A stretch of 64,000 nt of DNA, from NCBI GenBank assembly GCA_034401795.1, contig CM067360.1:117589572-117653571 (forward strand), in the 5' to 3' direction. The notes under the pieces are model-generated. The model had not been told where the DNA came from. It ran no database searches and saw nothing but the letters and a program-made list of their open reading frames with translations. Of the stretch, positions 36,201-43,686 are shown piece by piece. Position 1 is the stretch's first letter; the number at the start of each line of letters is the position of its first letter. A program made the translations under genes and the position numbers. The DNA is from Chaetoderma sp. LZ-2023a (taxonomy: Eukaryota; Mollusca; Caudofoveata; Chaetodermatida; Chaetodermatidae).

Positions 36201-38866
36201 AAAGAGTCTTTTCTTGGCCTGCAAAAATTCGCATGTTGAGCGCATTGAGGCGCAGTTGACACAAAAGGGTTTAAATAAAGGTTCATAACGTAGTAATTGT
36301 TATTCCACAGACCACATGAAGATCGCATGGGATTCATGCCGCTACGAGCACAGTATTCTGAAGAACGCTCCCTGGTGTGCAGCATTCACAACACAGGAGC
36401 TTCAAGCGATGGAATACGCCAGAGACATGAAGGACTTCTACAAACGAGGCCATGGCAACCAAATCAATGCCGATATGACCTGCAATCTGATGAAAGACAT
36501 TGTCCAGCAACTGAGGTAAACATAAAATGCTACATACAACCTGTGTCTATCAGTGATTCACAAATGTGTACTTTTGAGGGTATATACCTCAGACATAGTG
36601 TTGCGACCACCAAAGGTAGCGGCAGTGCGTCCCGTGGGGCTCCTGACAATCTTGTATATGATTATTAAACATTAATTTGAAAGGGTTTTGCACAGAAATA
36701 ACCACACAATTTAGCAGGGGAGTAAGAATAACATAATTCACAGATGCGAGCATATGGTACCGTCGACTTTTGGCATGGAGGAGAAAATCTATTTTGGAAC
36801 AAATGATTTTCAGTTTGCGACACCCAGCTCCCAACTTAGATTGCAGGGTGTGGATACACTGGGACCTCCAAAATTGAGATTGCAGGCGAATAGCGATCAC
36901 TTGTCTTTGGACCACACTGTGCAAGCTACATAAGATGGATGATCTTAACGAACTGCCACCGCCTGTTCCGAAATCTATCTCAGATAATGTTAAATCGTAA
37001 GCTGGTACATAGCCTTCGCAACTACTTATTTTCTTAACCCAATAGCAGATGTCCCTACACTTGTTAAACTATTCCTCACTCGCGATCCCCATCTTAGTAA
37101 TTATACGTGTATGGTCACCACTATTCATTAGGGACTGCGCTGCTCTTAAAGTTGTGCAGAGGAGAGCGGCTAAAATGGTAGCCTCCACGAAAAACCTAGA
37201 CGAGTACGTATAACAGGGCACGATTTTGAAGCTCCTAGCCCTATATCGCTGACGTTGTTGCAGTGCCATGATCGAAATATACAGACATGACCATATTCAA
37301 TGTGGCTCTCTAAAGTTAGACAAAAACACCAACACTCGTGGCCACATCATGAAACTAAGTAAGATGTTGTCAACTAATGCCATCGAAGAACACCTCGTTA
37401 CTAATCGTATTGCCAATAGTAAGACAAATTTGCCAGGAGCTTTAGTAAGTAGATATACAACCTACTGATTGTAGTATACGATACGCATACGTATAAGAAT
37501 ACTGCCCTTTAGCCATTGTCTAGTCTATGTTGATTACATAATCAGGGCATTCAATAGAGGAATCCTGGTTTACCTATGCCCCGCCCATCTCCAGTTATGT
37601 TTCACACACGCTTCGCAAGTGTTGGGCTCAATCGATTGATCCTTGAACTCCCTGACTATCAACATTCCAAAAAACTGTACAGGTAAGCTGTTGAATATTT
37701 TGAAACCAATTTGACTGGGCGTTGTTGCTTCCGAAAGACAATTCGTACAACAACGTTTAGTCCGTCATCAAGTAAGCGTCCATGACGAACTGGCCTATGA
37801 TCATGCCGTAAATGATTATAACGCCAACCTATATGTCACGTAGTTGATTATGACGTCATGTGATCGATGATAAAACCGGAGTCCTCCATACACAAGAATA
37901 TGCAAATCTGCCTGTATTTAGATTGCGATTCGGAATTATGTAACATAAGCATTCAAAGCATTAACACCGAGACCATGGCAAAGGTATAGCGGCGTAACGA
38001 TACGTGCTGTGAGAGATCTCCTTTACGCTGGCTAAATAAGGTATGCGTCTGTTCTGCATCCAATGTGTTAATTTGCTTTTTTATTTTGTTTTCTTAGAGC
38101 AGCGACGTCGGGCAGACAAACTGGACAAACTCGTTTGGCATCGCTGAGATTCGGTCACGCAGACACTCTCCAGCCTCTATATGCTCGACTCGGGCTGTTC
38201 CGTGACCAAAGGGCACCTGCCGCAACACAATGGCAGTCCAACACCAACAGACAATGGCGGACAAGTAGGATCTCATCATTCGCTTCCAATATCGCATTGT
38301 TGAGTTATGATTGCAGTGGCACACCCCATCTTCGCGTGCTCGTCAATGAACAACCAGTTATTATGCCTGGCTGCACGGATCAACTCTGCCCCATTGCAAC
38401 CGCGCTGAGAACCATGGGGCAGTGGGCAGACCAGTGCAATTTCCAACAAATCTGTGGTGCTGGCGGTGGACAATTCCCTGGATCTACTATGGGCCAATAT
38501 GGGAACCAAGTCGGTGTTGGTATGAACCAGTTCCCAATTAACCAGCAGTTTCCGAATACTCAATTTGGAAATCAAGTCGGTGTTGGTGTGAACCAGTATC
38601 CGAATAATCAGCAATTCCAGAATAATCAATTCGGGAACCAAGTTGGACTTGGTGTGAACCAGTTCCCGAATAACCAACAGTTCCCGAACAACCAACAGTT
38701 CCCGAATAATCAACAGTTCCCGAATAACAACCAGTTCACTAATACCAGGAACACCCAAACCACGTTCCCGAACAGCAATCTTGCATTGCGGTACAATTCT
38801 GGACAGAGACTGGGTTATAATCTTGTTGCCCTTTGTCTAGTGGCCCTCCTGATCACGTGTGCCTAG
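24093..38866 (+). CDS. MINPP1-like: Multiple inositol polyphosphate phosphatase (MINPP1-like), 7 exons found, 5' exon(s) missing
   Basis: Exons are 24093-24209, 27361-27474, 29174-29311, 30037-30113, 30848-30965, 36311-36515 and 38098-38866. Phases join perfectly, giving about 511 residues from before the catalytic motif to a stop. RHGTRFPT (His is the nucleophile of histidine acid phosphatases) and HAD (position of the MINPP HAE proton donor) are present, with the family's ordered blocks between (TRTRDSARGF, DPLLRFHEIC, APWCAAFT, MKDFYKRGHG). The family removes phosphates from InsP6 and related inositol phosphates in the ER lumen or outside the cell. This protein lacks an ER-retention ending. 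It carries a repeat-rich tail and a hydrophobic C-terminus that looks like a GPI-anchor signal, so a cell-surface enzyme is inferred. No frameshift or internal stop is seen in the exons, so the gene is probably active. Confidence 0.85.
24535..24935 (+). mobile_element. Family B MITE, long copy in phosphatase intron
   Basis: It begins GTTTCAACAGCGCCTCAACG. The core palindrome lies about 24798-24838 (GTGATTGGCTCGGTTACCGA and mirror). Right arm ACATTCCACAAGACCACTAC. Confidence 0.8.
24985..25410. mobile_element. CGCGATTA-ended foldback element with nested family B copy
   Basis: The left end GCTTGCGCGATTACGCGATT is loosely mirrored by ATCTATCGCGATCACTCAAAGCAAGC-type text at the right. A family B hairpin (25175-25295) sits in the middle. 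The inference of one element with an insertion rests on the mirrored ends. Confidence 0.5.
25175..25295. mobile_element. Family B MITE core copy
   Basis: TCACTGGAATGAGTGGCTCG is mirrored by CGAGCCAGGCATTCCAGTGA, with TTTTTGAAAG and TTCAAAAATTG shoulders. Confidence 0.8.
25604..25900 (+). mobile_element. Family A MITE, core deleted
   Basis: The left arm has ATGACGTCTTAATCAACC and GACGTCATAATCAATTACG. The right arm has GGATCGATTGATCCCAACAC. Most of the central palindrome is gone. It lies in the phosphatase intron 24210-27360. Confidence 0.75.
25901..27360. other. Intronic sequence without recognised gene
   Basis: It contains a family A fragment (about 26720-26780, GCTATGCCCCGCC...), a poly-C run near 26420 and a CCTCC-rich stretch near 27230-27310. 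The rest shows nothing recognisable and serves as intron upstream of the acceptor at 27360. Confidence 0.5.
27361..27474 (+). CDS. MINPP1-like: MINPP1-like exon b
   Basis: Acceptor TTATTTTATTTTTAG, donor CTCG|GTAAAC. It reads GGTLCSQDTSRLRAWRMPF and then LT-type GAGFAEM-like text (ITEAGFAEMFHLG). This is the family position where the helix before the second substrate-binding Arg begins. Starts and ends in phase 1. Confidence 0.8.
27745..27820 (+). mobile_element. Family G MITE half copy
   Basis: ATTAAAGGTGCATCTTCGCA, then AATTGTTAAAATTGTATACT as in the element F copy. It stops where a family B half copy starts (27815-27965). Confidence 0.7.
27815..27965 (+). mobile_element. Family B MITE half copy
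   Basis: It starts inside the core (CGGTGACCGAGCCAGTCATT) and continues through the full right arm. Only one side of the hairpin is present. Confidence 0.7.
27993..28098. mobile_element. Family C short hairpin MITE
   Basis: GGTCGTGTTCACACTAGATA is mirrored by TATCTAGCGTGAACA, with CCAGTATGGCGTTATTCCGG inside. Second member of the family first seen at 7639. Confidence 0.8.
28381..28712 (+). mobile_element. Family A MITE copy
   Basis: CTTTCCAGTTTATCTATCTA at the left end, TGACGTCA at 28411 and 28459, a shortened core (28556-28605), and a right arm with AGCTTAGCTAGTGATGGGCG. Confidence 0.8.
28738..29120 (+). mobile_element. Family B MITE, near full length
   Basis: It begins GTGTCAATAGCGTCTCAAAG and ends GTTGACACAAGAGGGGTTAA, the same ends as 44661-45048. 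The core palindrome 28953-29000 is almost perfect. It ends about 50 bp before exon c of the phosphatase. Confidence 0.85.
29174..29311 (+). CDS. MINPP1-like: MINPP1-like exon c
   Basis: Acceptor TTTTTCAACAG, donor TACA|GTGAGT. It reads QRFKARFPQLFPPQFNP and TYLTRTRDSARGFASAL. The TxxxR-DSA segment matches the conserved strand and helix carrying a substrate-phosphate-binding Arg in histidine phosphatases. Phase 1 at both ends. Confidence 0.85.
30037..30113 (+). CDS. MINPP1-like: MINPP1-like exon d
   Basis: Acceptor TTGTTATTTCAG, donor CAG|GTGAGT. It reads VTMMVNPRGNDPLLRFHEIC, the family's D-LLRF block before a Cys. It ends in phase 0. Confidence 0.85.
30168..30325. mobile_element. Family D foldback MITE
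   Basis: ACAACTTCCCACAATTCCTT is mirrored by GAGGACTTGTGGGAAGCTGG, with an inner CCAGTACCTGCGGTACGTG hairpin. It lies in the intron after exon d. Confidence 0.8.
30848..30965 (+). CDS. MINPP1-like: MINPP1-like exon e
   Basis: Acceptor TTTTGTTGACAG, donor AGGG|GTAAGA. It reads TVGTPRVQAYDSFINSAVF through LGIAPNTFTR. An acceptor three or four bases further along would break the frame, so this start is preferred. It ends in phase 1. Confidence 0.75.
31055..31200 (+). mobile_element. Family B MITE, apex deleted
   Basis: CCACTGGAATGACTGGCTCG is followed after a short gap by the right arm (TCTGCAAATGGACATTCCTC). The second stem strand is mostly lost. Confidence 0.7.
31201..32320. other. Intronic sequence with one repeat fragment
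   Basis: 31998-32075 (TTTGGCCATGATCCGGATAA onward) resembles 53565-53640. A GT-rich run lies at 31860-31920. Otherwise nothing recognised. Confidence 0.45.
32322..32640 (-). mobile_element. Family A MITE, reverse, 'GGAATCC' type ends
   Basis: GGAATCCAGTCTTAGCTATA, a poly-C insertion around 32380-32403, the right half of the palindrome (GGCAGCAACAGCGCCCAGTC), and a CRE arm read in reverse. Confidence 0.75.
33183..33483 (+). mobile_element. Family A MITE, palindrome deleted
   Basis: The ends CACCTTTCCAGAGTATCCAT and CCGGAAAGGT are clear. TGACGTCA at 33252. The core palindrome is absent, so it is an internal-deletion derivative. Confidence 0.8.
33860..34050 (-). mobile_element. Family A MITE fragment, reverse
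   Basis: AGCTCCGCCCACGTTTTGGG and a degenerate core (TATTTTAAAACTAATTTGAC). A detached CRE-arm piece lies at 33535-33570. Confidence 0.55.
34066..34212. mobile_element. Family D foldback MITE
   Basis: CAGCCAACATCCCACAATTC is mirrored by GCATTGTGGAAAGTTGGCTG, with a central GGGAGCACTGCTCC palindrome. Insert-free reference for the interrupted copy at 11938. Confidence 0.85.
34630..34800. mobile_element. Family G MITE fragment
   Basis: Both AACTAAACGAATTTAATCTT and TTGAAATCATCACATCTTAA belong to the inner arms of the family G copy in element F. Confidence 0.6.
34830..35275 (+). mobile_element. Family B MITE, long degenerate copy
   Basis: It starts CTGGTGTCAAGAGCGCCTCC. Two hairpin-like zones are present (about 34960-34990 and 35128-35175), suggesting a duplicated or composite copy. 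Confidence 0.65.
35425..35545. mobile_element. Family G MITE fragment
   Basis: CTTCGATGTAATGAAACGAA continuing AATAAATCTGAGCACATGAT matches the left arm of the nested copy at 17909. Confidence 0.6.
35870..36280 (-). mobile_element. Family B MITE copy ending at exon f
   Basis: The core hairpin is about 35965-36025. The far end reads GTTGACACAAAAGGGTTTAA at 36255-36275, only about 35 bp before the exon at 36311. Confidence 0.75.
36311..36515 (+). CDS. MINPP1-like: MINPP1-like exon f
   Basis: Acceptor TTGTTATTCCACAG, donor TGAG|GTAAAC. It reads DHMKIAWDSCRYEHSILKN and then APWCAAFTTQELQAMEYARD and MKDFYKRGHGNQIN. SPWC/APWC and the L-YW-RGYG-like block are hallmarks of MINPP1. The preceding intron is 5.3 kb and packed with MITEs. 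It ends in phase 2. Confidence 0.9.
37075..37450 (+). mobile_element. LINE 3' remnant in the last phosphatase intron
   Basis: Frames read VVQRRAAKMVASTKNLDEY, then (after stops) MIEIYRHDHIQCGSLKLD, NTNTRGHIMKLSK and LVTNRIANSKTNLPGAL. These match the thumb region and terminal block of CR1-like LINE proteins. It is a different family from both copies at the window start. Decayed. Confidence 0.7.
37553..37890 (-). mobile_element. Family A MITE, reverse
   Basis: AGAGGAATCCTGGTTTACCT and ACCGGAGTCCTCCATA ends. Half of the palindrome is kept (37688-37730). TGACGTCA near 37853. It ends about 200 bp before the last exon. Confidence 0.75.
38098..38866 (+). CDS. MINPP1-like: MINPP1-like last exon: HAD motif, NQFP repeat tail, GPI-like end
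   Basis: Acceptor TTTGTTTTCTTAG. RFGHADTLQPLYARLGLF carries the acid/base motif, with His codon at 38156. Family blocks continue through FASNIALLSYDC to GCTDQLCP and end near CNFQQICG. A repeat tail follows (38489-38745): three ~22-residue units with FGNQVGVGVNQ and then four QFPNNQ units. The end is YNLVALCLVALLITCA after YNSGQRLG, a small-residue site plus hydrophobic stretch of GPI-signal type. Stop TAG at 38864-38866. Confidence 0.9.
38489..38745 (+). repeat. Coding minisatellite in the phosphatase tail
   Basis: A two-level repeat. A ~66-bp unit encodes QFGNQVGVGVNQFPNNQ-type text three times, followed by an 18-bp unit CAGTTCCCGAATAACCAA-like four times. Substitutions are mostly silent or conservative and the frame is kept. 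Confidence 0.85.
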
Positions 38867-38957
38867 CTATGGAACGACCCTATCTGGTACAGCTAGCATA
38901 GCCTAAAATGTTTCGAAAACCAATACAAGGTGTTAGTTAGTAAGAAAGGATATTTTG

Positions 38958-39030
38958 AACAGTATTGGATTGTAAGACATTACTGCGTTATGCAGCAATG
39001 TCCTCCAATCCAATTATGTCCAATATATTT
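38958..39030. mobile_element. Family E short hairpin
   Basis: GTATTGGATTGTAAGACATT is mirrored by AATGTCCTCCAATCCAAT with apex TGCGTTATGCA. It is related to 14470-14525 and lies in the presumed 3' UTR of the phosphatase. Confidence 0.7.
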
Positions 39031-39235
39031 AGCAGTAGTTTGTATCTTGTTTTGGAAACATCTGACGTTATATCTGAGCTGTACTCTGAACAACACGCGG
39101 GTGATTGCAATGCGAATGAGTGTTCCTTAATATTTTTAAAAATTGTCACATTTTCAAATTCTTTTTTAATTTAAGATTTTATAAATGATTTAATAGTGAC
39201 ACTGAGCTATGAATAGAGTTAACTTATCTTCTAAT

Positions 39236-39560
39236 GGAGGGATCCGATCGGTCACTGAATTAATTGACGTCATAATCAATTACTTCACACGTTTGTCCTC
39301 GTCACATTCATTATGACGTGTAACTTCTCCAGGAGCATCGCACTGTCCGTCAGTACTTTACAACATGTATGTCTTTGAAGCATTTACAATTTAATAAACA
39401 TTCCTTTGAATATATTGAAACTAATTCGGTAGTGAGTAATTTCTACTGCTGTAGTTAGTATGAACATATTCAACGGATTACCGGCATCGTTGCTTTGAAA
39501 TTGGGATTATGAGATTTCAGAGTTTAAATTATATAATTGGATCCTAGCATGCGCAAAACT
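39236..39560 (+). mobile_element. Family A MITE, degenerate
   Basis: GACGTCATAATCAATTACTT, TATGTCTTTG...TTTAATAAAC and a worn palindrome (39410-39482). It contains the first AATAAA (39393-39398) downstream of the phosphatase stop. Confidence 0.7.
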
Positions 39561-39679
39561 TCGGCTGATCCCTCCATTTTCAACTGGACCTCCTGCTATA
39601 TATTTTAACAGCATGATTATGGAAACCTGTTCAATGATTGTCTTTAATCCAATCTGAATTTACATTGCGTTATGTATAT

Positions 39680-39911
39680 TCTTCTTCTTTTCGTTCGCTG
39701 ATCATACCGCCAGTCCTGTAAGTGACTATCGACATGATCATATGCGTTAAGTGCGTGGATCCATGGTTTATTAGACTGCGCCGTGCGGCTTGGAACCTCC
39801 GTCTTCAGCACTCAAGGTTTCTGTCATGGTTACCTCACCCTTACCTCCTTTAGTCGCCTCTTACGACACGCAGAGGATAAGGAATGTGTATTCTAAGCCA
39901 CAGCTACAGGG
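39680..39911 (+). repeat. Interspersed 230-bp repeat, copy 1
   Basis: From CTTCTTCTTTTCGTTCGCTG to ...CTACAGGG, including TAGTCGCCTCTTACGACACG. Copy 2 at 44162-44394 differs at only about 15-20 positions. SINE-like in size, but no clear pol III A/B boxes were recognised. Confidence 0.9.
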
Positions 39912-40024
39912 CAGCATTATGTATATGATTTGCTCACTGTTTCCATCCACATTCAATGCAAAATGCTGACCATGTCAACTAGCAAAGCCGAATTTGAAAT
40001 TAGAGTGGCGTAAGTACGTTAGCC

Positions 40025-40245
40025 ATTAGCCTTGCATAGTCCGACAGTTGTACGAATTGTACGAATTGTATGTCGTTACGATGTAATACACATTTTGTTG
40101 AATATTTTGAAACTAATTTGGCTGGGTGCTGTTACAACACACCCAGTCAACATAGTCAGCAGATTAGCCACAATGTCGCATAGTTACCAGGAAATTGGAA
40201 TTCTATGAATTCGGGATTCAAAGTATATAATTCGATCCCAACACG
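40025..40245 (+). mobile_element. Family A MITE, left-truncated
   Basis: A duplicated GTACGAATT, then the palindrome (40094-40160), then a right arm ending near TCGATCCCAACACG. Confidence 0.7.
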
Positions 40246-40254
40246 TAAACAGCA

Positions 40255-40400
40255 TCCTGTCTTCAGCTAACATCCCAGAATTCATTGCGCTTACTACAAG
40301 TTAATGTTAACCGGAACGCTGTTCCTGATACAGGTTCAGATTTAAAGTTAAACAGCAGTAAGCACAATGTATTGTGAGATGTTGGCTGGAGATCGAATGG
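40255..40400. mobile_element. Family D foldback MITE
   Basis: CAGCTAACATCCCAGAATTC is mirrored by GTATTGTGAGATGTTGGCTG. It is inserted in the right arm of the preceding family A copy, whose AGCTAGAGATGGATGTGACA end resumes after 40405. Confidence 0.8.
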
Positions 40401-40963
40401 GTGAAGTTCAGCTAGAGATGGATGTGACATAGCTGCAAGCTGATGCATCAATTATTCTTTGGAATATCTTGAAATTATTTGACTACGAGATGTTGGTAGA
40501 ACAGATCCTGCCAAATTATTGTTAAAACATTCAAAAACTTGCCTGTATCATCACCGTAACATTTTGAACCTGATAATTTAGTGTTGCGAGGTCTGGTATC
40601 TTGATTTTCCTAGGCAAAGACAACCATGTATATCTGGAGCATACCTATTTTAATATTTGCACGGTAGTATTCACTACGATTAGCCAGATGTAGCTTTCTT
40701 ACAATATGGCTGTTGATGCTGGCACTATGTGGAGATCCGCAATACCACACATCAAGTGATGCTTTTCTGAAATTCATCTTCGCAGCATCTAGCACAACTT
40801 ACGTTGTAATATAGGAAACAGCGAAAATAGCTATCTCAGATGTTATTTGGCGCTGTGAAAAGGAGCCTTGTCTCCACACAATACGCATCCAGATACAACT
40901 GGGATGTGTGAATGTTGAGATGCGTGAAGATAAACATATTACAGAAACAAACTAAAGGACACA

Positions 40964-41327
40964 ATGGACCTTTCCAGTTTTAGCTATGCCCCGCCCATCT
41001 CTAGCTAAGCTCCACCCACACCTCGCTCGTGTTTGAATCGATTGGGTCACGAACTTCCTGACTATCAACTTCAAGAAAACTATACAGGTAAGCTGTTGAA
41101 TATTTTGAAACTAATTTTACTGGGTGTTGTTGATGGCTGCAATGGCGCACAGTCTAATTAGTTTCAAAATGTTCAACGGAATGTTTATTAAATGTTAATG
41201 TTATGATACTGTAGTGGTAATGTAATGGTTAATGCAATTAATAAATAACAACGTCATCCTACACGCCACTTTTATTATGACGTCATATGACGTCATTTGA
41301 TGGATGGATAAACTGGAAAGGTGAATT
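40964..41327 (-). mobile_element. Family A MITE, full-length reverse copy
   Basis: ATGGACCTTTCCAGTTTTAG and AACTGGAAAGGTGAATT ends, the complete core (41093-41175), and twin TGACGTCA sites at 41278 and 41288. Confidence 0.9.
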
Positions 41328-41764
41328 GCTAAATAAATAAAAGCATGTGTTATTAGAACAAGTGGCAAAAGAGAAAATGGGAAATGCATCAGGACTCATC
41401 CCGTCTTCATTTATCGATGTGTAGGTGATGTGTGCTTGATAGATATAACAGTGAAGGGTGTTGACACAGAAGTCGCAATGTCTACAATATAAGCCTACAA
41501 TACCAGGGAGCGAACGAGAGAAACCCAAACAACGTAGGATGAAAAACAAAAAGAGGACCTGACGACTTAACATTCCGTTAATGGAGTTCTTCCTTCGATG
41601 CATTTATACTTCCATTTGCATGTTAATAACAACATACAGTTGCCAAAATCACGTGTTTACACCATGCTCACTTACTGTTTGAGCTAGTGTCGGTAAATAG
41701 AAGATACATTTAGTTATAGGTGATTTTTGGTGTTACGCAATTTAGCGTAATTAATTTTTCAAAT

Positions 41765-41955
41765 AACATGCCACTCATCACATCCACGACCGGGAGTCGA
41801 ACTAACGCCCGTTGGTCTACGAGTCGACCTCGTTACCACATGAGCACTAGTACGTGTTGGATGATGCGACATCACTAGGCACGTCGTTGTGGTCCTATGG
41901 TAACGAACTTGACTCCTCAAACAAAGATCGTGGTTTCGATTCCTGTTCATAACTG
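41765..41955. repeat. tRNA-like inverted pair (tRNA-derived SINE heads or tRNA pseudogenes)
   Basis: On the minus strand, ATGTGGTAACGAGGTCGACT is followed by a B-box-like TAGTTCGACTCCCGG (41860-41790). On the plus strand, CCTATGGTAACGAACTTGAC is followed by GGTTTCGATTCCTG (41892-41950). Neither folds into a full cloverleaf: the T stems do not pair and the anticodon stems are short. Functional tRNAs are therefore unlikely. Confidence 0.45.
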
Positions 41956-42106
41956 GCGAACACCAAAACTGCGAAACCAGTTGTGGAATGGACGAGGCAG
42001 TTGATATGTGGATAGTTTATTAGCGATCAGGAAGAACATGTGCAGGTTATATTTATGCGTAATTGTCTGTCTGCTGAATTACCGAAGACTACATCATCCC
42101 AAGGGT

Positions 42107-42213
42107 CTTAACTCTGGATAAGCTGGCTATTTTGAAAGTCTTTAAAATATTCAAATTGTCTTAAAAATATTCAAATTGTCTTCAAAATATTCAGCGGATC
42201 CAGAGTTAATGCC
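42107..42213. mobile_element. Small foldback with three internal tandem units
   Basis: TTAACTCTGGATAAGCTG is mirrored by CAGCGGATCCAGAGTTAA. Between them AAAATATTCAAATTGTCTT is repeated about three times. Confidence 0.7.
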
Positions 42214-42335
42214 CATTGAAATTATTATCTGGTAGCTTGCAGCGGTCGGACATATATGAAATGTCACAGAAACGTGCCATATTGCCATCTCCATGCACAT
42301 TGTGACAGCTCACCATCAAATACGTCTACCCAATA

Positions 42336-42738
42336 ATAGACCTTTCCAAGGGTATCTTTCGATCATCTGACGTCATAGTGATGGGTATGATGACGTCATA
42401 ATAATTACTTCATAAATAATTCGACATAGCCCGTCTTTAATGCCTAATGGTCCGACACGGTGTACGAATTGTATGTCTTTACTATTTAATAAACATTCTG
42501 TCGAATTTTTTAAAACTAAATTGACTGGGCGCTGTTGCTGTCATAGCAGCAACAGCATACTGTCAAATTAGTTTCAAAATATTCAACAGCTTACCTGTAT
42601 GGTTTTCTGAAAATAGATATTCACTGACTAGAGATGGTAATGTTGTGATAATGTAGTGGTAATGTAATGGTTAATGCAATTAATAAATAACTCTTAGACA
42701 GAGATGGGCGGGGCATAGCTAAACTGGAAAGGTCTATT
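42336..42738 (+). mobile_element. Family A MITE, full-length copy
   Basis: AATAGACCTTTCC and GGAAAGGTCTATT form extended ends. TGACGTCA at 42368 and 42391. Near-perfect palindrome 42497-42593. A ~50-bp segment (42645-42692) shared with the copy at 40964 is embedded in the right arm. Confidence 0.9.
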
Positions 42739-43199
42739 ATCCTAATAATCCACCACTAATATGCTTATGTTATGCACTGTCTCTTTTGAAAGATAAGAAA
42801 GATGTCTAGGATGTGCATATCGAAATAAGGGCAATTATATTTAAAAGTCTTATGTTTGTGTGCATAATCGAAAGTCGTATAGGATTGACATTCCTGCTGG
42901 TCCTGAGCATGCGCAGTGGTGGCCACTGAGGCACGAATCAATGGTCGTCCCGACGCATGCGCATGACCCCGAACATGTCAACTCTATGCAGCTACCATAT
43001 ATATGTTTAGATAGATGTTGTTATTATTCATATTAAATAATTTATACATATTTACAAATATATTTGGTAATTAATGTCTCTTTGATTTGTCAGAAAAAAA
43101 TGTTTTATTTCCCCATAAAAAACCCAGATAACGAAAAATAATTAGTTCTGTCATGTATTCTGCATGCCACTTAGTGGCGTTGGTACATTGTATCGTTTC

Positions 43200-43330
43200 A
43201 TGTAAATGACGCTGTGTTAACCATTCAACACTCACATCAGCCAAAAGCGGCTTCTGCAGTGGTCTTGAGAAATGTCCATTTGCTGACCAATAGACGACTA
43301 TTTTTTGAAAATTTGCCACTGGCTTGATAA
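43200..43330 (-). mobile_element. Family B MITE half copy
   Basis: CAGTGGTCTTGAGAAATGTC, AATAGACGACTATTTTTTG and TTGCCACTGG, then the copy stops at the hairpin base. Confidence 0.6.
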
Positions 43331-43489
43331 TTTGTGTAGTAATAGGCTTTTAACAAATGTACACGAATCTCCATTTGTTTATAAAATAATCATATTTTGA
43401 ATGACTAATTCATTGTGAAATTATTCAATAATTAATTTTTTTAATGCATTTCTAACTAACTGCATTCGCTTTTCCTGTGGCTGTGTGTC

Positions 43490-43585
43490 TATGATGACGC
43501 AAACGGATAACGCAAACTGATGACGCACAGAGATGATGCGATCTGATGACGCACATCCATGACGCAATCTGATGACGCACACGAG
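43490..43585. repeat. Tandem TGATGACGCA motif
   Basis: GATGACGCA recurs four times, with two weaker versions (GATAACGCA, CATGACGCA), at irregular ~12-18 bp steps. Confidence 0.75.
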
Positions 43586-43686
43586 TAGAACTGTACCTAA
43601 CTGCCCGGATAGCAACAGTACCTATTACGGATTTTAGCTTTCTGGTCACTCTAAACAAGAAAATTGTTCCATTAAAAGGAAATCAA

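Noticed and set aside
36297-36668. 123-residue plus-strand ORF over exon f
   Set aside because: Wrong frame over a real exon, extending past its splice donor.
38276-38758. 160-residue minus-strand ORF with LLVIRELLV repeats
   Set aside because: It is the antisense of the repeat tail in the last phosphatase exon.
43490-43585. Possible CRISPR-like array (repeated GATGACGCA)
   Set aside because: Repeats are too short, spacing is irregular, and the genome is eukaryotic.
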